Origin: Parapedobacter lycopersici
GTDB taxonomy: Bacteria; Bacteroidota; Bacteroidia; Sphingobacteriales; Sphingobacteriaceae
Assembly (NCBI RefSeq): GCF_024643285.1
Contig: NZ_JAMSLW010000005.1
Coordinates: forward strand, 1 to 64,000
DNA: 64,000 bases
Direction: 5' to 3'
Part shown: piece after piece, positions 25,883-35,095 of the stretch
How the letters are laid out: every line of letters starts with the position of its first letter
How positions within the stretch are numbered: position 1 is the stretch's first letter
The notes under the pieces: generated by a model
What the model was told of the DNA's origin: nothing
Databases searched by the model: none
Seen by the model: only the letters and a program-made list of their open reading frames with translations
Translations under genes and position numbers: made by a program

Positions 25883-26860
25883 ATGATGCAGCGGTTTTTT
25901 CTTTTTTTCCTGATCACCATGGGGCTGGGTTTTGCACCCCATTTGGTACAGGGTGCACCACTTACGGCAGTACAGCAGCCATCGGTAAGGGACTCGCTGC
26001 GCCAGGCGGCGTTGCTGGAAAAATTGCGGCTGGCCGATTCCATACGGCAGGTACAGGATTCCCTCACCATGCAGTATATCGGGTTACCCGATCCTGATCG
26101 GCCAAACCACTTTGCCGATAGCCTGCGGGACGTGCTGGTGGTAAAGAACGGGGATTTTATGGGCTGGATCGCCTTTACAAACCGCTTGGCAGCCCAACTT
26201 AAACCGGGTAATGACCGGGCAGGGAGGGATCCGTGGGTGATCGTTACCATTGGCCTGCTGTTCCTGTTTCTGGGCATTGTACGCTTGGCTTTTCCCAATG
26301 AGGTGATGTCCATTATTCAGGCGTTCTATAACGACCGCATGCTTATGCAGATCAATAAGGAAGATACGCTGTACAGCTCCTGGCCGTTTATCTTTCTGTA
26401 TATTTTATTTGGTTTTGTGACGGGTATGTTCCTGTACCACTATAACTTATATTACCTGGGACATGCCCGTGCACATGGTGTGAATGTCTTTCTGGGTATA
26501 TCGCTGTTCGTCATCGTACTCTTTGTACTCAAAATTATTGTTACCCGCCTGCTGGGCTTCGTGTTTGATCTGCAGCGCATGGTCAGGGAATATGTCGCGG
26601 TATTATACCTCAGCTATTTTAATGCGGCACTGGTGTTCCTTCCCATTGTACTGGCGCTGAGCCTCCTCCCCGTCCGCGACATGCTCTGGGTGATCCCGGT
26701 TAGCCTCATACTGGTACTTGCATTGTTGATATTCCGGTTTGTGAAAACGGCAAACAACTTATTGGGCAGTTACCGATTTTCTAAATTTTATTTATTTATG
26801 TATCTTTGCTGCCTCGAAATCGCTCCGGTACTCATCTTAATAAAAGTACTTGATAAATAA
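25883..26860 (+). CDS. DUF4271 membrane protein
   Basis: A 325-residue protein of a Bacteroidota-specific family with unknown function. It has a signal peptide (1-25, ending in VQGA), a charged periplasmic part to about residue 110, and then about six membrane segments (for instance VIVTIGLLFLFLGIVRLAF and ALVFLPIVLALSLL). It lies directly upstream of a uroporphyrinogen-III synthase, an order found across Bacteroidota, which hints at a link to heme metabolism but does not prove one. ATG 25883 and 25886 are equally possible starts. Confidence 0.8.
   Translation: MMQRFFLFFLITMGLGFAPHLVQGAPLTAVQQPSVRDSLRQAALLEKLRLADSIRQVQDSLTMQYIGLPDPDRPNHFADSLRDVLVVKNGDFMGWIAFTNRLAAQLKPGNDRAGRDPWVIVTIGLLFLFLGIVRLAFPNEVMSIIQAFYNDRMLMQINKEDTLYSSWPFIFLYILFGFVTGMFLYHYNLYYLGHARAHGVNVFLGISLFVIVLFVLKIIVTRLLGFVFDLQRMVREYVAVLYLSYFNAALVFLPIVLALSLLPVRDMLWVIPVSLILVLALLIFRFVKTANNLLGSYRFSKFYLFMYLCCLEIAPVLILIKVLDK
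26777..26808 (+). promoter_or_regulatory. Possible internal promoter for hemD
   Basis: TTTT (26777-26780) is followed by 20 bases and TATCTTTG (26801-26808), a full TAnnTTTG match. It lies inside the 3' end of the DUF4271 gene, 62 nt before the hemD ATG. Confidence 0.35.
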
Positions 26861-26870
26861 TGTAAGCAGC

Positions 26871-27641
26871 ATGCAAGTGTCAGACGCAGATAGAGCAAAG
26901 AAAGTAAAAAGCATATTAGTAACACTGCCTAAGCCAGAGAACGACAAATCTCCTTATTTTGCCCTGGCGCAGAAATATAACCTGAAACTGGATTTCCGGG
27001 CGTTTATTCATGTAGAGGGGGTGCCGGCCCGCGAAGTACGCAAAGAGCGGATTAACCTGGCTGATTTCACGGCGGTTATTTTTACGAGCCGCAATGCGGC
27101 AGACCATTTTTTCCGCGTCTGTGAAGAAATGCGGTATGAGGTTCCCGCCGACATGAAGTATTTCTGTCTTTCGGAGACCATCGCGCTTTACCTTCAAAAA
27201 TACATTCAGTACCGGAAACGCAAGATTTTCTTTGGCAAGCAATCGGCTAAAGACCTGGCGGATGTGCTAAAGAAACACGCAAAGGAAAAATTTCTATACC
27301 CCTGTTCGGATGTGGCCAACGAAGAAACACATAATTGGCTGCAGGAAAATGGCTATGACTTTACGCCGGCGGTTTTATTCCGTACAGTGGTCAGCGACCT
27401 TTCCGACTTAAAGGACGTTTTTTACGACATCATTGTGTTCTTTAGCCCTTCGAGCGTCCAGTCCTTATATGAGAACTTTCCTGATTTCAAACAGAACGAT
27501 ACCCGGCTTGCGGCCTTCGGCCCAACTACCCACCAGGCCCTCCTGGACCGGGATCTGATTTTGGATATTCCGGCACCCACACCAGATGCGCCGAGCATGA
27601 CTATGGCCGTGGAACAATATATCAAACAGGTAAACAAATAG
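26871..27641 (+). CDS. hemD: Uroporphyrinogen-III synthase (stand-alone)
   Basis: Cyclises hydroxymethylbilane with inversion of ring D. The 256-residue protein follows the two-domain HemD plan: an N-terminal half with ILVTLPKPE, FTAVIFTSRNAADHFF (about 62-77) and KYFCLSETIALYL, and a second half with FYDIIVFFSPSSVQSLYENF and AAFGPTTHQALL. The frame is open from TTG 26850, but ATG 26871 is the likely start, 10 bp after the DUF4271 stop. The window also holds a HemC-HemD fusion at 50 kb, so there are two HemD-type domains. Sequence divergence in this family is high, so which copy is the main synthase cannot be settled here. Confidence 0.8.
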   Translation: MQVSDADRAKKVKSILVTLPKPENDKSPYFALAQKYNLKLDFRAFIHVEGVPAREVRKERINLADFTAVIFTSRNAADHFFRVCEEMRYEVPADMKYFCLSETIALYLQKYIQYRKRKIFFGKQSAKDLADVLKKHAKEKFLYPCSDVANEETHNWLQENGYDFTPAVLFRTVVSDLSDLKDVFYDIIVFFSPSSVQSLYENFPDFKQNDTRLAAFGPTTHQALLDRDLILDIPAPTPDAPSMTMAVEQYIKQVNK

Positions 27642-27974
27642 CTGCGGGCACCCGTTTCTTTTCAAACCTTATTCAGTCTGCCCCAACCAGGCAGGGGAAA
27701 AGCACCGTTTTCAAAATATATTTGTCTATTTTGAGGAAATACAACTACTTTTTATAAATTTATGGCCGCTTAGCAGCGTGCCACCAGATGCTAATGTGAA
27801 AAGAACAATCCGGAATTGATTGATTTTTGTGTGGCAGCATAGGCGAAATGGCCTTAGGTAACCGATGAGACAATGGCTGGTCCGGGGCTGTCGTGCGGTT
27901 GGATTAAAGTAAAAAGCTAAAGGCTAACCAAAAGAAAATGATTTATTCATAAATCTACCATATAATAACAAAAT
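27642..27974 (+). promoter_or_regulatory. 333-bp leader before the gld operon
   Basis: AT-rich DNA with no convincing reading frame. It should hold the promoter of gldKLMN, but I find no clean TTTG-N20-TAnnTTTG pair and no clear structured RNA. Confidence 0.3.
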
Positions 27975-29282
27975 ATGAATAAAAGACATTTACCTATACT
28001 GTTTCTTATCGCGCTGGCGTTGTTCTCGGCCAGCTGCAGCAGATCAGGAGGTGGAGAGCTGGTTGGCGTGCGACGCGATCAGTTAAAAACCAGTAAAGTA
28101 CCTTACGGCATGGTACTGATTCCCGGCGGTACGTTTATTATGGGGCAGTCCGATGAAGACATTACGTTTGCGCAGGTTGCACAGAACCGGCAAGTGACCA
28201 TTTCGTCGTTTTACATGGATGAAACCGAGATCTCCAACAGTGAATACCGGCAGTTCGTGAATTGGGTACGCGATTCGTTGCTGATCTACAACTACCTGCA
28301 GGATGACAGTTATTTCGTTCAGGTGGAAGGCACCAACGAACGCTATATCGACTGGGATAGGGTAAACGGAAGCCGAAGGTCGCTGTGGAATTCCCGTGAT
28401 CAGGCTGTACGGGAACGCACACGCCAGATGTACTACCAGGGTGATGACCGGGTTTTCGGTAAAGATGAACTGGATGTCCGCCTACTGCGTTACCACTACG
28501 AGTGGTACGACCTGCGCGCGGCGACTGCCGCTAAAAATGATCCAACCAAAACACGGTCAGACTTCATCCGGCGGGATACCATTCTGGTATATCCGGATAC
28601 CACCGTATGGCTGAACGATTTTAGCTACGCGCAAAACGAGCCGATGGTCGAGGGCTATTTCTCCCATCCGTCCTTTGACGAGTATCCCGTTGTAGGGGTA
28701 ACATGGCGGCAGGCACACGCGTTTAACACCTGGCGCTCCAGGCTATTTGAGAATTTTGAAAGAAGCCGGAAATCCACCCGCAGGGAAATCCGCCAACCGT
28801 ATATGCTTCCGTCGGAAGCCGAATGGGAATATGCCGCCCGCGGGGGCAGGATCGGGTCGCAATATCCTTGGGGCGGTCCGTCGGCCCGCAACGCCAAAGG
28901 CTGCCTGATGGCTAATTTTAAACCCAGCAGGGGAAATTATATTGATGACGGTGCGGCATACACTGCTCCCGTTTATTCCTACTTCCCCAACGATTTCGGG
29001 CTGTACAATATGGCGGGAAACGTGGCGGAATGGACGTCCTCGACATTTAATGAATCGGCCTCTTCTTTTGTGCACGACATGAACCCGACGTATCGGTATG
29101 ACGCCACTGCCGGCGATCCCGAATCGCTGAAACGCAAGGTGGTTCGCGGCGGTTCGTGGAAAGACATCGGCTATTTTCTGCAAAATTCGGCGCGTGCGTA
29201 TGAATATCAGGATACCGCCAAATCATACATCGGATTCCGCAGTGTATCTGCCTATCCGGGCGTAGACCCGATGAATAATTAA
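27975..29282 (+). CDS. gldK: Gliding motility lipoprotein GldK
   Basis: An outer-membrane lipoprotein of the type IX secretion system and gliding machinery that forms a ring with GldN. The 435 residues start with a lipoprotein signal (FSASC, Cys near 21). They then carry a formylglycine-generating-enzyme-like (FGE-sulfatase) domain: MVLIPGGTFIMGQSDE, YMDETEISNSEYRQFV, EAEWEYAARGG, YNMAGNVAEWTSS and VVRGGSWKD. The domain is structural in GldK. First gene of gldKLMN, with 37 bp to gldL. The same proteins are called PorK in Porphyromonas. Confidence 0.95.
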   Translation: MNKRHLPILFLIALALFSASCSRSGGGELVGVRRDQLKTSKVPYGMVLIPGGTFIMGQSDEDITFAQVAQNRQVTISSFYMDETEISNSEYRQFVNWVRDSLLIYNYLQDDSYFVQVEGTNERYIDWDRVNGSRRSLWNSRDQAVRERTRQMYYQGDDRVFGKDELDVRLLRYHYEWYDLRAATAAKNDPTKTRSDFIRRDTILVYPDTTVWLNDFSYAQNEPMVEGYFSHPSFDEYPVVGVTWRQAHAFNTWRSRLFENFERSRKSTRREIRQPYMLPSEAEWEYAARGGRIGSQYPWGGPSARNAKGCLMANFKPSRGNYIDDGAAYTAPVYSYFPNDFGLYNMAGNVAEWTSSTFNESASSFVHDMNPTYRYDATAGDPESLKRKVVRGGSWKDIGYFLQNSARAYEYQDTAKSYIGFRSVSAYPGVDPMNN

Positions 29283-29319
29283 CGGAATAAATCTAGCTAA
29301 CGAAAAGACGAAATATACC

Positions 29320-30123
29320 ATGGCAAAAAAAGGTAAATTCAAAGTAGGCATTAACAATGTGGTTTCCTGGGGAGCAACCGTTGTGATCATCGGGCTCATG
29401 GCCAAGTTACAGCACTGGCCGTGGGGCGACTGGATGATTGTGGTGGGACTGGGTACTGAGGCTTTCCTTTTCCTTATTCTGGGCTTCCAGCGGGAGGGAG
29501 ATGACGTCGACTGGACACGGGTGTACCCTGAACTGGCGGAAGATTATGACGGTGAATTACCAAAAACTACCACCCGGCCCGCACCGGTTGCCAACATTGG
29601 CCATACGGCGGCGCTGGATAAAATGTTACAGGATGCCAAAATAAGTCCGGACCTGATCGGTAACCTCGGGGACGGCCTCCGTTCGTTCGGGGATAAGGTC
29701 TCGGCCATATCCAATGTATCGGATGCATCACTGGCCACAGCGCAGTTTACGGAAAAAGTAAAAAGCGCTACCAGCGGATTTGACCAGTTAAATGTTGCCT
29801 TTGAAAAGGCCTCTGCCGATCTGGCTAGCATTGGTGGCGCCAGTACCGACGCGAAAACCTACCAGGAACAAGTAGGGAAGCTGGCCAGCAACTTACAGCA
29901 GCTGAATGCCGTATATGAACTGGAACTGAACGAGTCGGGCCAAAAGCTCAAAACCATTACCCAGCATTACGATAGCATTGCAGAAACGTTGAAGAATTTC
30001 AATGACTCCGCAGCAGATACACAACAGCTCAGGGAGCAGGTAAGCCACCTGAATAAAAACCTGGCTTCGCTCAACGCCATTTATGGAAACATGCTGGCCG
30101 CTATGAATCAGCCCCGTGTGTAA
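29320..30123 (+). CDS. gldL: Gliding motility / T9SS motor protein GldL
   Basis: The inner-membrane stator-like subunit that, with GldM, converts proton motive force into rotation to power type IX secretion and gliding. The 267 residues open with two membrane helices (about 10-30 and 36-55, the first ending GLMAKLQHWPWGDW). An intramembrane acidic residue (GLGTEAFLF) is of the kind implicated in proton flow. The rest is a soluble helical tail with heptad-like spacing (from about residue 95), likely coiled coil. Second gene of the operon. Confidence 0.93.
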   Translation: MAKKGKFKVGINNVVSWGATVVIIGLMAKLQHWPWGDWMIVVGLGTEAFLFLILGFQREGDDVDWTRVYPELAEDYDGELPKTTTRPAPVANIGHTAALDKMLQDAKISPDLIGNLGDGLRSFGDKVSAISNVSDASLATAQFTEKVKSATSGFDQLNVAFEKASADLASIGGASTDAKTYQEQVGKLASNLQQLNAVYELELNESGQKLKTITQHYDSIAETLKNFNDSAADTQQLREQVSHLNKNLASLNAIYGNMLAAMNQPRV

Positions 30124-30169
30124 TTTACATTTTTAAACACCGACAACCATTTAAAAAAGGGATTACACG

Positions 30170-31696
30170 ATGGCAGCAGGAAAACAGACGCCGAGGCAAC
30201 GAATGATGGGGATTCTTTACCTCGTATTGCTGGGATTGGTGGCATTGAACGTAAGTGATTCAGTACTCGATGCCTTCCGGAATCTCGCAACGAGCCTGGG
30301 CACTTCCACGCAAAATACACAGACCACGATTGACAACATGTTCAGCGCCTTCAAGGCTACTAAGCTGAAAGACGAGCCGGAACGGGCCAAACCGATTCTT
30401 GGCCGCGCAGAACAGGCCAGCCAGCTGGCGAATAGCCTGACCGGCTACATCGATTCGCTCCAGCAGCTGCTCGAAAACGAGGGCGGTGGTTATAATGAAT
30501 CCACCGGCGACCTGCAAAAAAGGGACAATCTCAGTATCAGTCCGCGTCTCATGATCAAGGATAACGAGAAACGGGCGGAAAAATTACGCGCCCGCATCAG
30601 CGATACCCGGACACGGTTACAGGAGCTCTCCAATAATGAAGTTGGTTTTTCCCTGGATGCGCAGGATCCACCGGCCCGCGGAGGCATTAAAAAATCATGG
30701 GAACAGGCTAATTTTGGCGACGGCATACCGCTTACGGCAGCCGTGACCGCACTGGAGAAAATACGGGCAGACGTAAAAAACGCGGAAGCAGCAGTAGTGA
30801 AGCATGTTTTTGGGGAAATGGATATGGCCATTGTTAACCTCGACCGCTTTGCGGCGGTGGCCGTTGCTCCGTCCTCCTATATTATACAGGGCCAGCCTTA
30901 TACGGCAAAGGTTTTCCTGACGGCTTATGACTCCAAGTCCAACCCGGAAATTATTATAGGCGGTAGCCCGCTTCCCGTTGTTGACGGTCAGGCCACCTAT
31001 ACAGTAAATACGTCGCGGGAAGGCGTGTTTGACTGGACGGGTACCATTCGTGTGCAGCAGACCGACGGAACGGTAAAGGAATACCAGACTGCGCCGCAGA
31101 CATACCAGGTAGCCCGGCCATCGGCCGTGGTTTCACCTGATGCGATGAACGTGCTGTATATCGGTGTAGACAATCCGATTTCCGTATCTGCCCCGGGTAT
31201 TCCAAAAGAAAGCCTAGCCGTAAGCGGCCAGGGAGCCACGGTTGCCGGTTCCGCCGGTAAATACGTAGCGCGGGTAACACAGCCGGGCACCGCCCGCATC
31301 AGCGTATCCGCACGGATTGGCGAACAAACACAGTCGTTAGGGACTACGGAATTCCGCGTAAAACGCATTCCTGCGCCACAGGCGCGGGTAGCAGGCCGCT
31401 CGGGCGGTACGGTAGCGGCCGCACAGATCCGGGGACAGAACCGCATTTTCGCGGGGCTGGAAGATTTTGAGTTTGACGCCAAATTTAACATTTCCCGCTT
31501 TTCCATGCTGGTACAGAAGCCCCGGGTTGACCCGATGGGCCCTTATCAGGGCACGAACGGGACATTTTCCGGCCCGATGCAAAATGCGCTAAGCACCATC
31601 TCACCGGGCTCTTTCGTGTTCTTTTATAATATCATAGCCGTAGGGCCGGATGGCCTGCAGCAGGAATTGGACCCCATATCGTTCCGGGTCAATTAA
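30170..31696 (+). CDS. gldM: Gliding motility / T9SS motor protein GldM
   Basis: Spans the periplasm from the GldL motor to the GldK/GldN ring. The 508 residues have one N-terminal membrane helix (about 13-32, GILYLVLLGLVALNVSDSV), a helical periplasmic region, and several Ig-like beta domains to the C-terminus (for example ITYTVNTSREGVFDWTG-like strands around 270-290). The length agrees with known GldM proteins. The gldN start lies 13 bp downstream with a strong ribosome site. Confidence 0.95.
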   Translation: MAAGKQTPRQRMMGILYLVLLGLVALNVSDSVLDAFRNLATSLGTSTQNTQTTIDNMFSAFKATKLKDEPERAKPILGRAEQASQLANSLTGYIDSLQQLLENEGGGYNESTGDLQKRDNLSISPRLMIKDNEKRAEKLRARISDTRTRLQELSNNEVGFSLDAQDPPARGGIKKSWEQANFGDGIPLTAAVTALEKIRADVKNAEAAVVKHVFGEMDMAIVNLDRFAAVAVAPSSYIIQGQPYTAKVFLTAYDSKSNPEIIIGGSPLPVVDGQATYTVNTSREGVFDWTGTIRVQQTDGTVKEYQTAPQTYQVARPSAVVSPDAMNVLYIGVDNPISVSAPGIPKESLAVSGQGATVAGSAGKYVARVTQPGTARISVSARIGEQTQSLGTTEFRVKRIPAPQARVAGRSGGTVAAAQIRGQNRIFAGLEDFEFDAKFNISRFSMLVQKPRVDPMGPYQGTNGTFSGPMQNALSTISPGSFVFFYNIIAVGPDGLQQELDPISFRVN

Positions 31697-31709
31697 AAAG
31701 GAGGTTAGG

Positions 31710-32681
31710 ATGAACAGGTATTATAGCTTTTTAGCACTGATGCTGCTGGGTACGGCAGCGATGGCCCAACAGGAAAACCTATCGAACAGTACCACGCCGA
31801 TTGAAGTGGAGGAACCTCCTGTTGATGGCTATTACGTAAAGTCGGACATTTTAGACAGGGAAGTAGTACCATATGCCAATATCCGGCCAACCGACGTTGC
31901 CTACGTAAAGCGGGTTTGGCGGGAGTTCGACCTGCGGGAAAAGATGAACCTGATTTACGCATCCCCCAAATCGCGGCTGATTGATGTGATCATGGAAGCC
32001 GTAATGGCGGGTGAGCTTACGGCGTACGACCCTACGCCGACCCCCGATGATCCCACGGGTGATAGCTTCAAAACTCGTCTTTCACCCGACCAGGTGATGG
32101 GCCGTTTCGGATCAGACAGTACATTGGTGGAAGAATACGATGCAGAAGGCAATGTGATTGCCTCCCGATTCGAGGCGACTGCGTTCAACCCGGACGATGT
32201 GGTGCGATTCCGCATCAAGGAAGATTGGATATTTGATAAACAGCGCTCCGTATTTGAACCCCGTATTATTGGCATTGCTCCGCTTGTAACCCCGAAAATG
32301 GATGAAATTACCGGCGATAGCGGGGTGAGTGACGATGCATTGGCCGGTTTGGACCAGGTGCCGGAGATCGAAGGGTTAACCACCGGCAATGATGCCGCGG
32401 CAATCGCTGCGGATGCCTACCCCGCATTCTGGATCTATTTTCCAGAGGCCAGGCACATTTTTGTCAATAAGGAAGTGGCTTCCCGCCACAATGACGCGAC
32501 CGGCCTTAGCTATGACGATGTCTTTATCAAACGTCTTTTTGCCAGTTACATCGTAAAACAGTCCAATCCTGAAGACCTCCGCATCCGGGATTATGTGGAT
32601 AACGGGATCGATCGTCTGTATGAAGCAGAGCGTATAAAAAAGGAACTTGTCGATTTCGAACAGGACCTTTGGTCTTACTGA
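31710..32681 (+). CDS. gldN: Gliding motility protein GldN
   Basis: A periplasmic partner of GldK in the type IX secretion ring. The 323 residues carry a signal peptide (MNRYYSFLALMLLGTAAMAQ), then a domain with DILDREVVPYANIRP and REFDLREKMN (about 45-75), and a C-terminal part with FWIYFPEARHIFVNKEV and YDDVFIKRLFASYI that is typical of GldN/PorN. An open frame extends upstream into gldM, but ATG 31710 follows the strong ribosome site AAAAGGAGG and encodes the signal peptide. Last gene of the operon; a terminator follows. Confidence 0.94.
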   Translation: MNRYYSFLALMLLGTAAMAQQENLSNSTTPIEVEEPPVDGYYVKSDILDREVVPYANIRPTDVAYVKRVWREFDLREKMNLIYASPKSRLIDVIMEAVMAGELTAYDPTPTPDDPTGDSFKTRLSPDQVMGRFGSDSTLVEEYDAEGNVIASRFEATAFNPDDVVRFRIKEDWIFDKQRSVFEPRIIGIAPLVTPKMDEITGDSGVSDDALAGLDQVPEIEGLTTGNDAAAIAADAYPAFWIYFPEARHIFVNKEVASRHNDATGLSYDDVFIKRLFASYIVKQSNPEDLRIRDYVDNGIDRLYEAERIKKELVDFEQDLWSY

Positions 32682-32705
32682 TATAATCGGTCAACAAGAC
32701 AAAAT

Positions 32706-32757
32706 AAAAAGCGTTAAAGGTTTGATTGTAAACTCGTTAACGCTTTTTTATTTTTTG
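32706..32757 (+). terminator. Intrinsic terminator of the gldKLMN operon
   Basis: AAAAAGCGTTAA (32706-32717) pairs with TTAACGCTTTTT (32737-32748), followed by a long T-rich tract (TTATTTTTT). It lies 25 bp after the gldN stop codon. Confidence 0.85.
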
Positions 32758-32887
32758 GCACGTTAATCGTAGTGTTGCCAATATAATGCAAATGTAAAAT
32801 TAAATAGACACCGGTACAGTTGGGAAAGATTTCCTAAGTTTGTACTATTGTATATAACAATATTGGTTTATTATCAACTATTAAGTC

Positions 32888-33754
32888 GTGCAACTCAAAA
32901 AAGTAGAAAAGATCTCCGGAATTAGCTCGGCTGACTTTATTAAGGATTATTTTAATAAGGGTATTCCTGTAATTATGGACGATTTCGTACGTAAGGACAG
33001 TCCGGCCTGGACCAAATGGAACTATGACTATTTCAAGGAAATAGCCGGAGACGCCATGATTTCGCTACACGGCAAGGAAGATGCATCCAATGACCGAGCG
33101 GCCAGTGCACCTGTCGCCAAAATGAAGTTTGGTGAATACCTGGATACGATTGAACGCGGGCCAACGGACCTGCGTATCTTTCTTTTCAATTTAATGAAGC
33201 TCAAACCTGAGCTTAACCACGACTTGATTTATAACGATGTCACCGGAGGAAAAGTACTGAAGTGGCTGCCATATCTCTTTTTCGGAGGAGAAGGCTCAAG
33301 CACCCGGAACCATTTTGACATCGACATGTCCCACGTATTCATCACCCAGTACAAAGGGGTAAAGAAAATCTGGCTGTTCCCGCTGGAGCAATCCGATTTA
33401 ATGTATAAACTGCCTTACAATTTCCACAGCATTGCGAACCTGAAGGCCCCGGATTATGAAAAATTCCCGGCGTTAAAATACCTCAACGGTTACGAAGCGG
33501 AGATCCATCCGGGTGAGACCCTGTTTATGCCTTCCGGATGGTGGCATTACATCCAGTATGCAACGGAAGGATATTCCATCAGCGTACGGGCGCTTCCTTC
33601 CAAAGTTTATGACAAATGGCGGGGATTCCGGAACCTCGTGATTACGCGGAATTTTGATAATACCATGCGCAAGATCTTCAAAGACCGCTGGTTTCATTAT
33701 AAAATTAATGCGGCGAACAGACGGGCGGAAAAAGCGTTAAAGAAAGTCAGGTAA
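32888..33754 (+). CDS. Cupin-like (JmjC-related) Fe(II)/2-oxoglutarate oxygenase
   Basis: A 288-residue cupin_8-family protein. The metal-binding triad is visible: HFDIDMSHVF supplies His-x-Asp near residue 141, and the distal His lies in SGWWHYIQY near 220. KKIWLFPLEQ is the usual 2-oxoglutarate-binding strand. Relatives hydroxylate proteins or small molecules; the substrate here is unknown. The start is GTG 32888; no ATG near it keeps the conserved N-terminus. A TAAGTTTG box (32835-32842) 45 nt upstream could be its -7 element. It is followed by thioredoxin and rhodanese genes. Confidence 0.82.
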   Translation: MQLKKVEKISGISSADFIKDYFNKGIPVIMDDFVRKDSPAWTKWNYDYFKEIAGDAMISLHGKEDASNDRAASAPVAKMKFGEYLDTIERGPTDLRIFLFNLMKLKPELNHDLIYNDVTGGKVLKWLPYLFFGGEGSSTRNHFDIDMSHVFITQYKGVKKIWLFPLEQSDLMYKLPYNFHSIANLKAPDYEKFPALKYLNGYEAEIHPGETLFMPSGWWHYIQYATEGYSISVRALPSKVYDKWRGFRNLVITRNFDNTMRKIFKDRWFHYKINAANRRAEKALKKVR

Positions 33755-33799
33755 TTCAGCGGTTTGCGGGAAGTACGCTTCCGTACCGTTCAATCCATA

Positions 33800-34102
33800 A
33801 TGGAAAAATTCGCTACATTAATTAATGGCAATAAACCGGTACTGGTCGATTTCTTCGCGACCTGGTGCGGTCCATGCCAGCTGATGCCGCCGATCCTGGA
33901 TCAGGTTAAAGCGGCTGTCGGCGACCAGGCGGTCATTATCAAAATCGACGTGGACCGCAACCCTGCCGTCGCATCGAAATACGGTATCCGCGGCGTCCCG
34001 ACCTTAATTCTTTTCAAAAACGGTGAAATTAAGTGGCGGCAGAGCGGGGTTGTTCAGGCACGCGAATTAACACAGGTAATCACATCAAACCAAACAACAT
34101 GA
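33800..34102 (+). CDS. trxA: Thioredoxin
   Basis: A cytoplasmic disulfide reductase of 100 residues with the canonical active site DFFATWCGPCQLMPP (about 20-34) and the cis-proline loop RGVPTLILF. No signal peptide is present. The open frame reaches back to 33764, but ATG 33800 gives the normal thioredoxin start. The stop codon overlaps the rhodanese ATG (ATGA), so the two are probably translationally coupled. Confidence 0.92.
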   Translation: MEKFATLINGNKPVLVDFFATWCGPCQLMPPILDQVKAAVGDQAVIIKIDVDRNPAVASKYGIRGVPTLILFKNGEIKWRQSGVVQARELTQVITSNQTT

Positions 34103-34488
34103 AACGGTTCGCATTCAGTCTGCTGGCAATAGCCTTGCCTTTTTTTCTGTGGGCCCAGGAACCGGCCAAAACGGTGCAGGCCGATCGGTTTGTCCATTAT
34201 ATGGATAGTTTGGATACCTACCAGCTGGTGGATGTCCGGACGAGTGCCGAATTTAAGGAAGGCCACATTACCGGGGCCAGGCAGCTCGACTTCAACAAAG
34301 CGTCATTTGAGCGCCGGGTCAGCCGGCTCGACCGCAATCAGCCGGTGTTGCTTTATTGCAGGACAGGCAAGCGCAGCCACCGGGCGGCACAGCTGCTGGA
34401 ACAGCTGGGATTCCGGGAAATCATTGAGCTGGATGGAGGCATTACCGCCTGGAAAGAGGGCGGTCATGACCTGCAGGTCAAGCAATGA
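34099..34488 (+). CDS. Exported rhodanese-like protein
   Basis: A 129-residue single-domain rhodanese with a signal peptide (MKRFAFSLLAIALPFFLWAQ), so it acts in the periplasm. The active-site loop is LLYCRTGKRSH with the sulfur-carrying Cys near residue 93, and the DVRTSAEFKEGHI CH2A-type motif is present. Periplasmic rhodaneses may move sulfane sulfur or serve in redox chemistry; the substrate is unknown. It overlaps trxA by 4 bp. A hairpin (34494-34532) follows the stop codon. Confidence 0.88.
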   Translation: MKRFAFSLLAIALPFFLWAQEPAKTVQADRFVHYMDSLDTYQLVDVRTSAEFKEGHITGARQLDFNKASFERRVSRLDRNQPVLLYCRTGKRSHRAAQLLEQLGFREIIELDGGITAWKEGGHDLQVKQ

Positions 34489-34493
34489 CAGGC

Positions 34494-34532
34494 TGATGGA
34501 AAAATCGCACGGATATATTGCGATTGCCATCA
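34494..34532 (+). other. Hairpin after the rhodanese gene
   Basis: TGATGG (34494-34499) pairs with CCATCA (34527-34532), and AATCGCA (34503-34509) with TGCGATT (34519-34525), with small bulges and a 9-nt loop. No T-run follows directly, so it may be an mRNA 3' stabiliser or weak terminator. It overlaps nothing coding. Confidence 0.4.
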
Positions 34533-34552
34533 GCCGGCCGTAACTTCGTATT

Positions 34553-34693
34553 ATGTATTTTTTCAGAAAAAAAGACCCCAGTCGACCCCACAGTTTTAAT
34601 CTCAAGGTCATGCATGTAATCAATGCTACGGCAATCATTCTGTTTTTGCTGGCCATTTTATACAAGATTGTGGAGTATCTCTTTTTCAAGTAA
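34553..34693 (+). CDS. Small single-span membrane protein
   Basis: A 46-residue protein from ATG 34553 to TAA 34693. It opens with a basic cytoplasmic part (MYFFRKKDPSRPHSFNLKVM), followed by one hydrophobic helix (about 23-44, NATAIILFLLAILYKIVEYL) and a final Lys. Positive-inside charge fits an N-in orientation. Similar short basic-plus-one-helix proteins occur in Bacteroidota, but I cannot name a family. It fills the gap between the rhodanese and RidA genes exactly, with 21 bp before RidA, which supports it as real. Confidence 0.6.
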   Translation: MYFFRKKDPSRPHSFNLKVMHVINATAIILFLLAILYKIVEYLFFK

Positions 34694-34714
34694 TTTTCGG
34701 TAAGTTTCTATTTC

Positions 34715-35095
34715 ATGAAAACAGTTATCAATACACCGCAGGCGCCTGCCCCCATCGGGCCGTATAACCAAGCCGTTCTGGCCGGAAATCACCTATATGT
34801 GTCGGGGCAGATTGCATTATCACCGGAAACAGGTGAGTTAACCGGGGGCACGGTGACCGATGAGGCCCGTCAGGTGCTCAAAAACCTTGACGCTGTGCTC
34901 ACAGCTGCCGGGTACACATTTGCAGATGTGATGAAAACAACCATTTTTTTGCGTGACATGGATGATTTTTCGGCAGTCAACACGATATATGGCGAATACT
35001 TTACGGAAAATGCCCCTGCCCGTGAAACGGTGGCTGTGGCGGGGCTGCCCAAAAATGTACGTGTCGAAATTTCGTTGATTGCCTGGAAGGCTTAA
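34715..35095 (+). CDS. RidA family enamine/imine deaminase
   Basis: Hydrolyses reactive 2-aminoacrylate-type enamines released by PLP enzymes. The 126 residues match the YjgF/YER057c/UK114 family: APAPIGPYNQAVLAG near the N-terminus, LYVSGQIALSP, VMKTTIFLRDMDDFSAVN (the Arg near 81 acts in catalysis in active members), and ENAPARETVAVAGLPK. It is a trimer in the cytoplasm. The start ATG 34715 gives the standard N-terminus. The next 187 bases up to recG hold nothing I can identify. Confidence 0.93.
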   Translation: MKTVINTPQAPAPIGPYNQAVLAGNHLYVSGQIALSPETGELTGGTVTDEARQVLKNLDAVLTAAGYTFADVMKTTIFLRDMDDFSAVNTIYGEYFTENAPARETVAVAGLPKNVRVEISLIAWKA

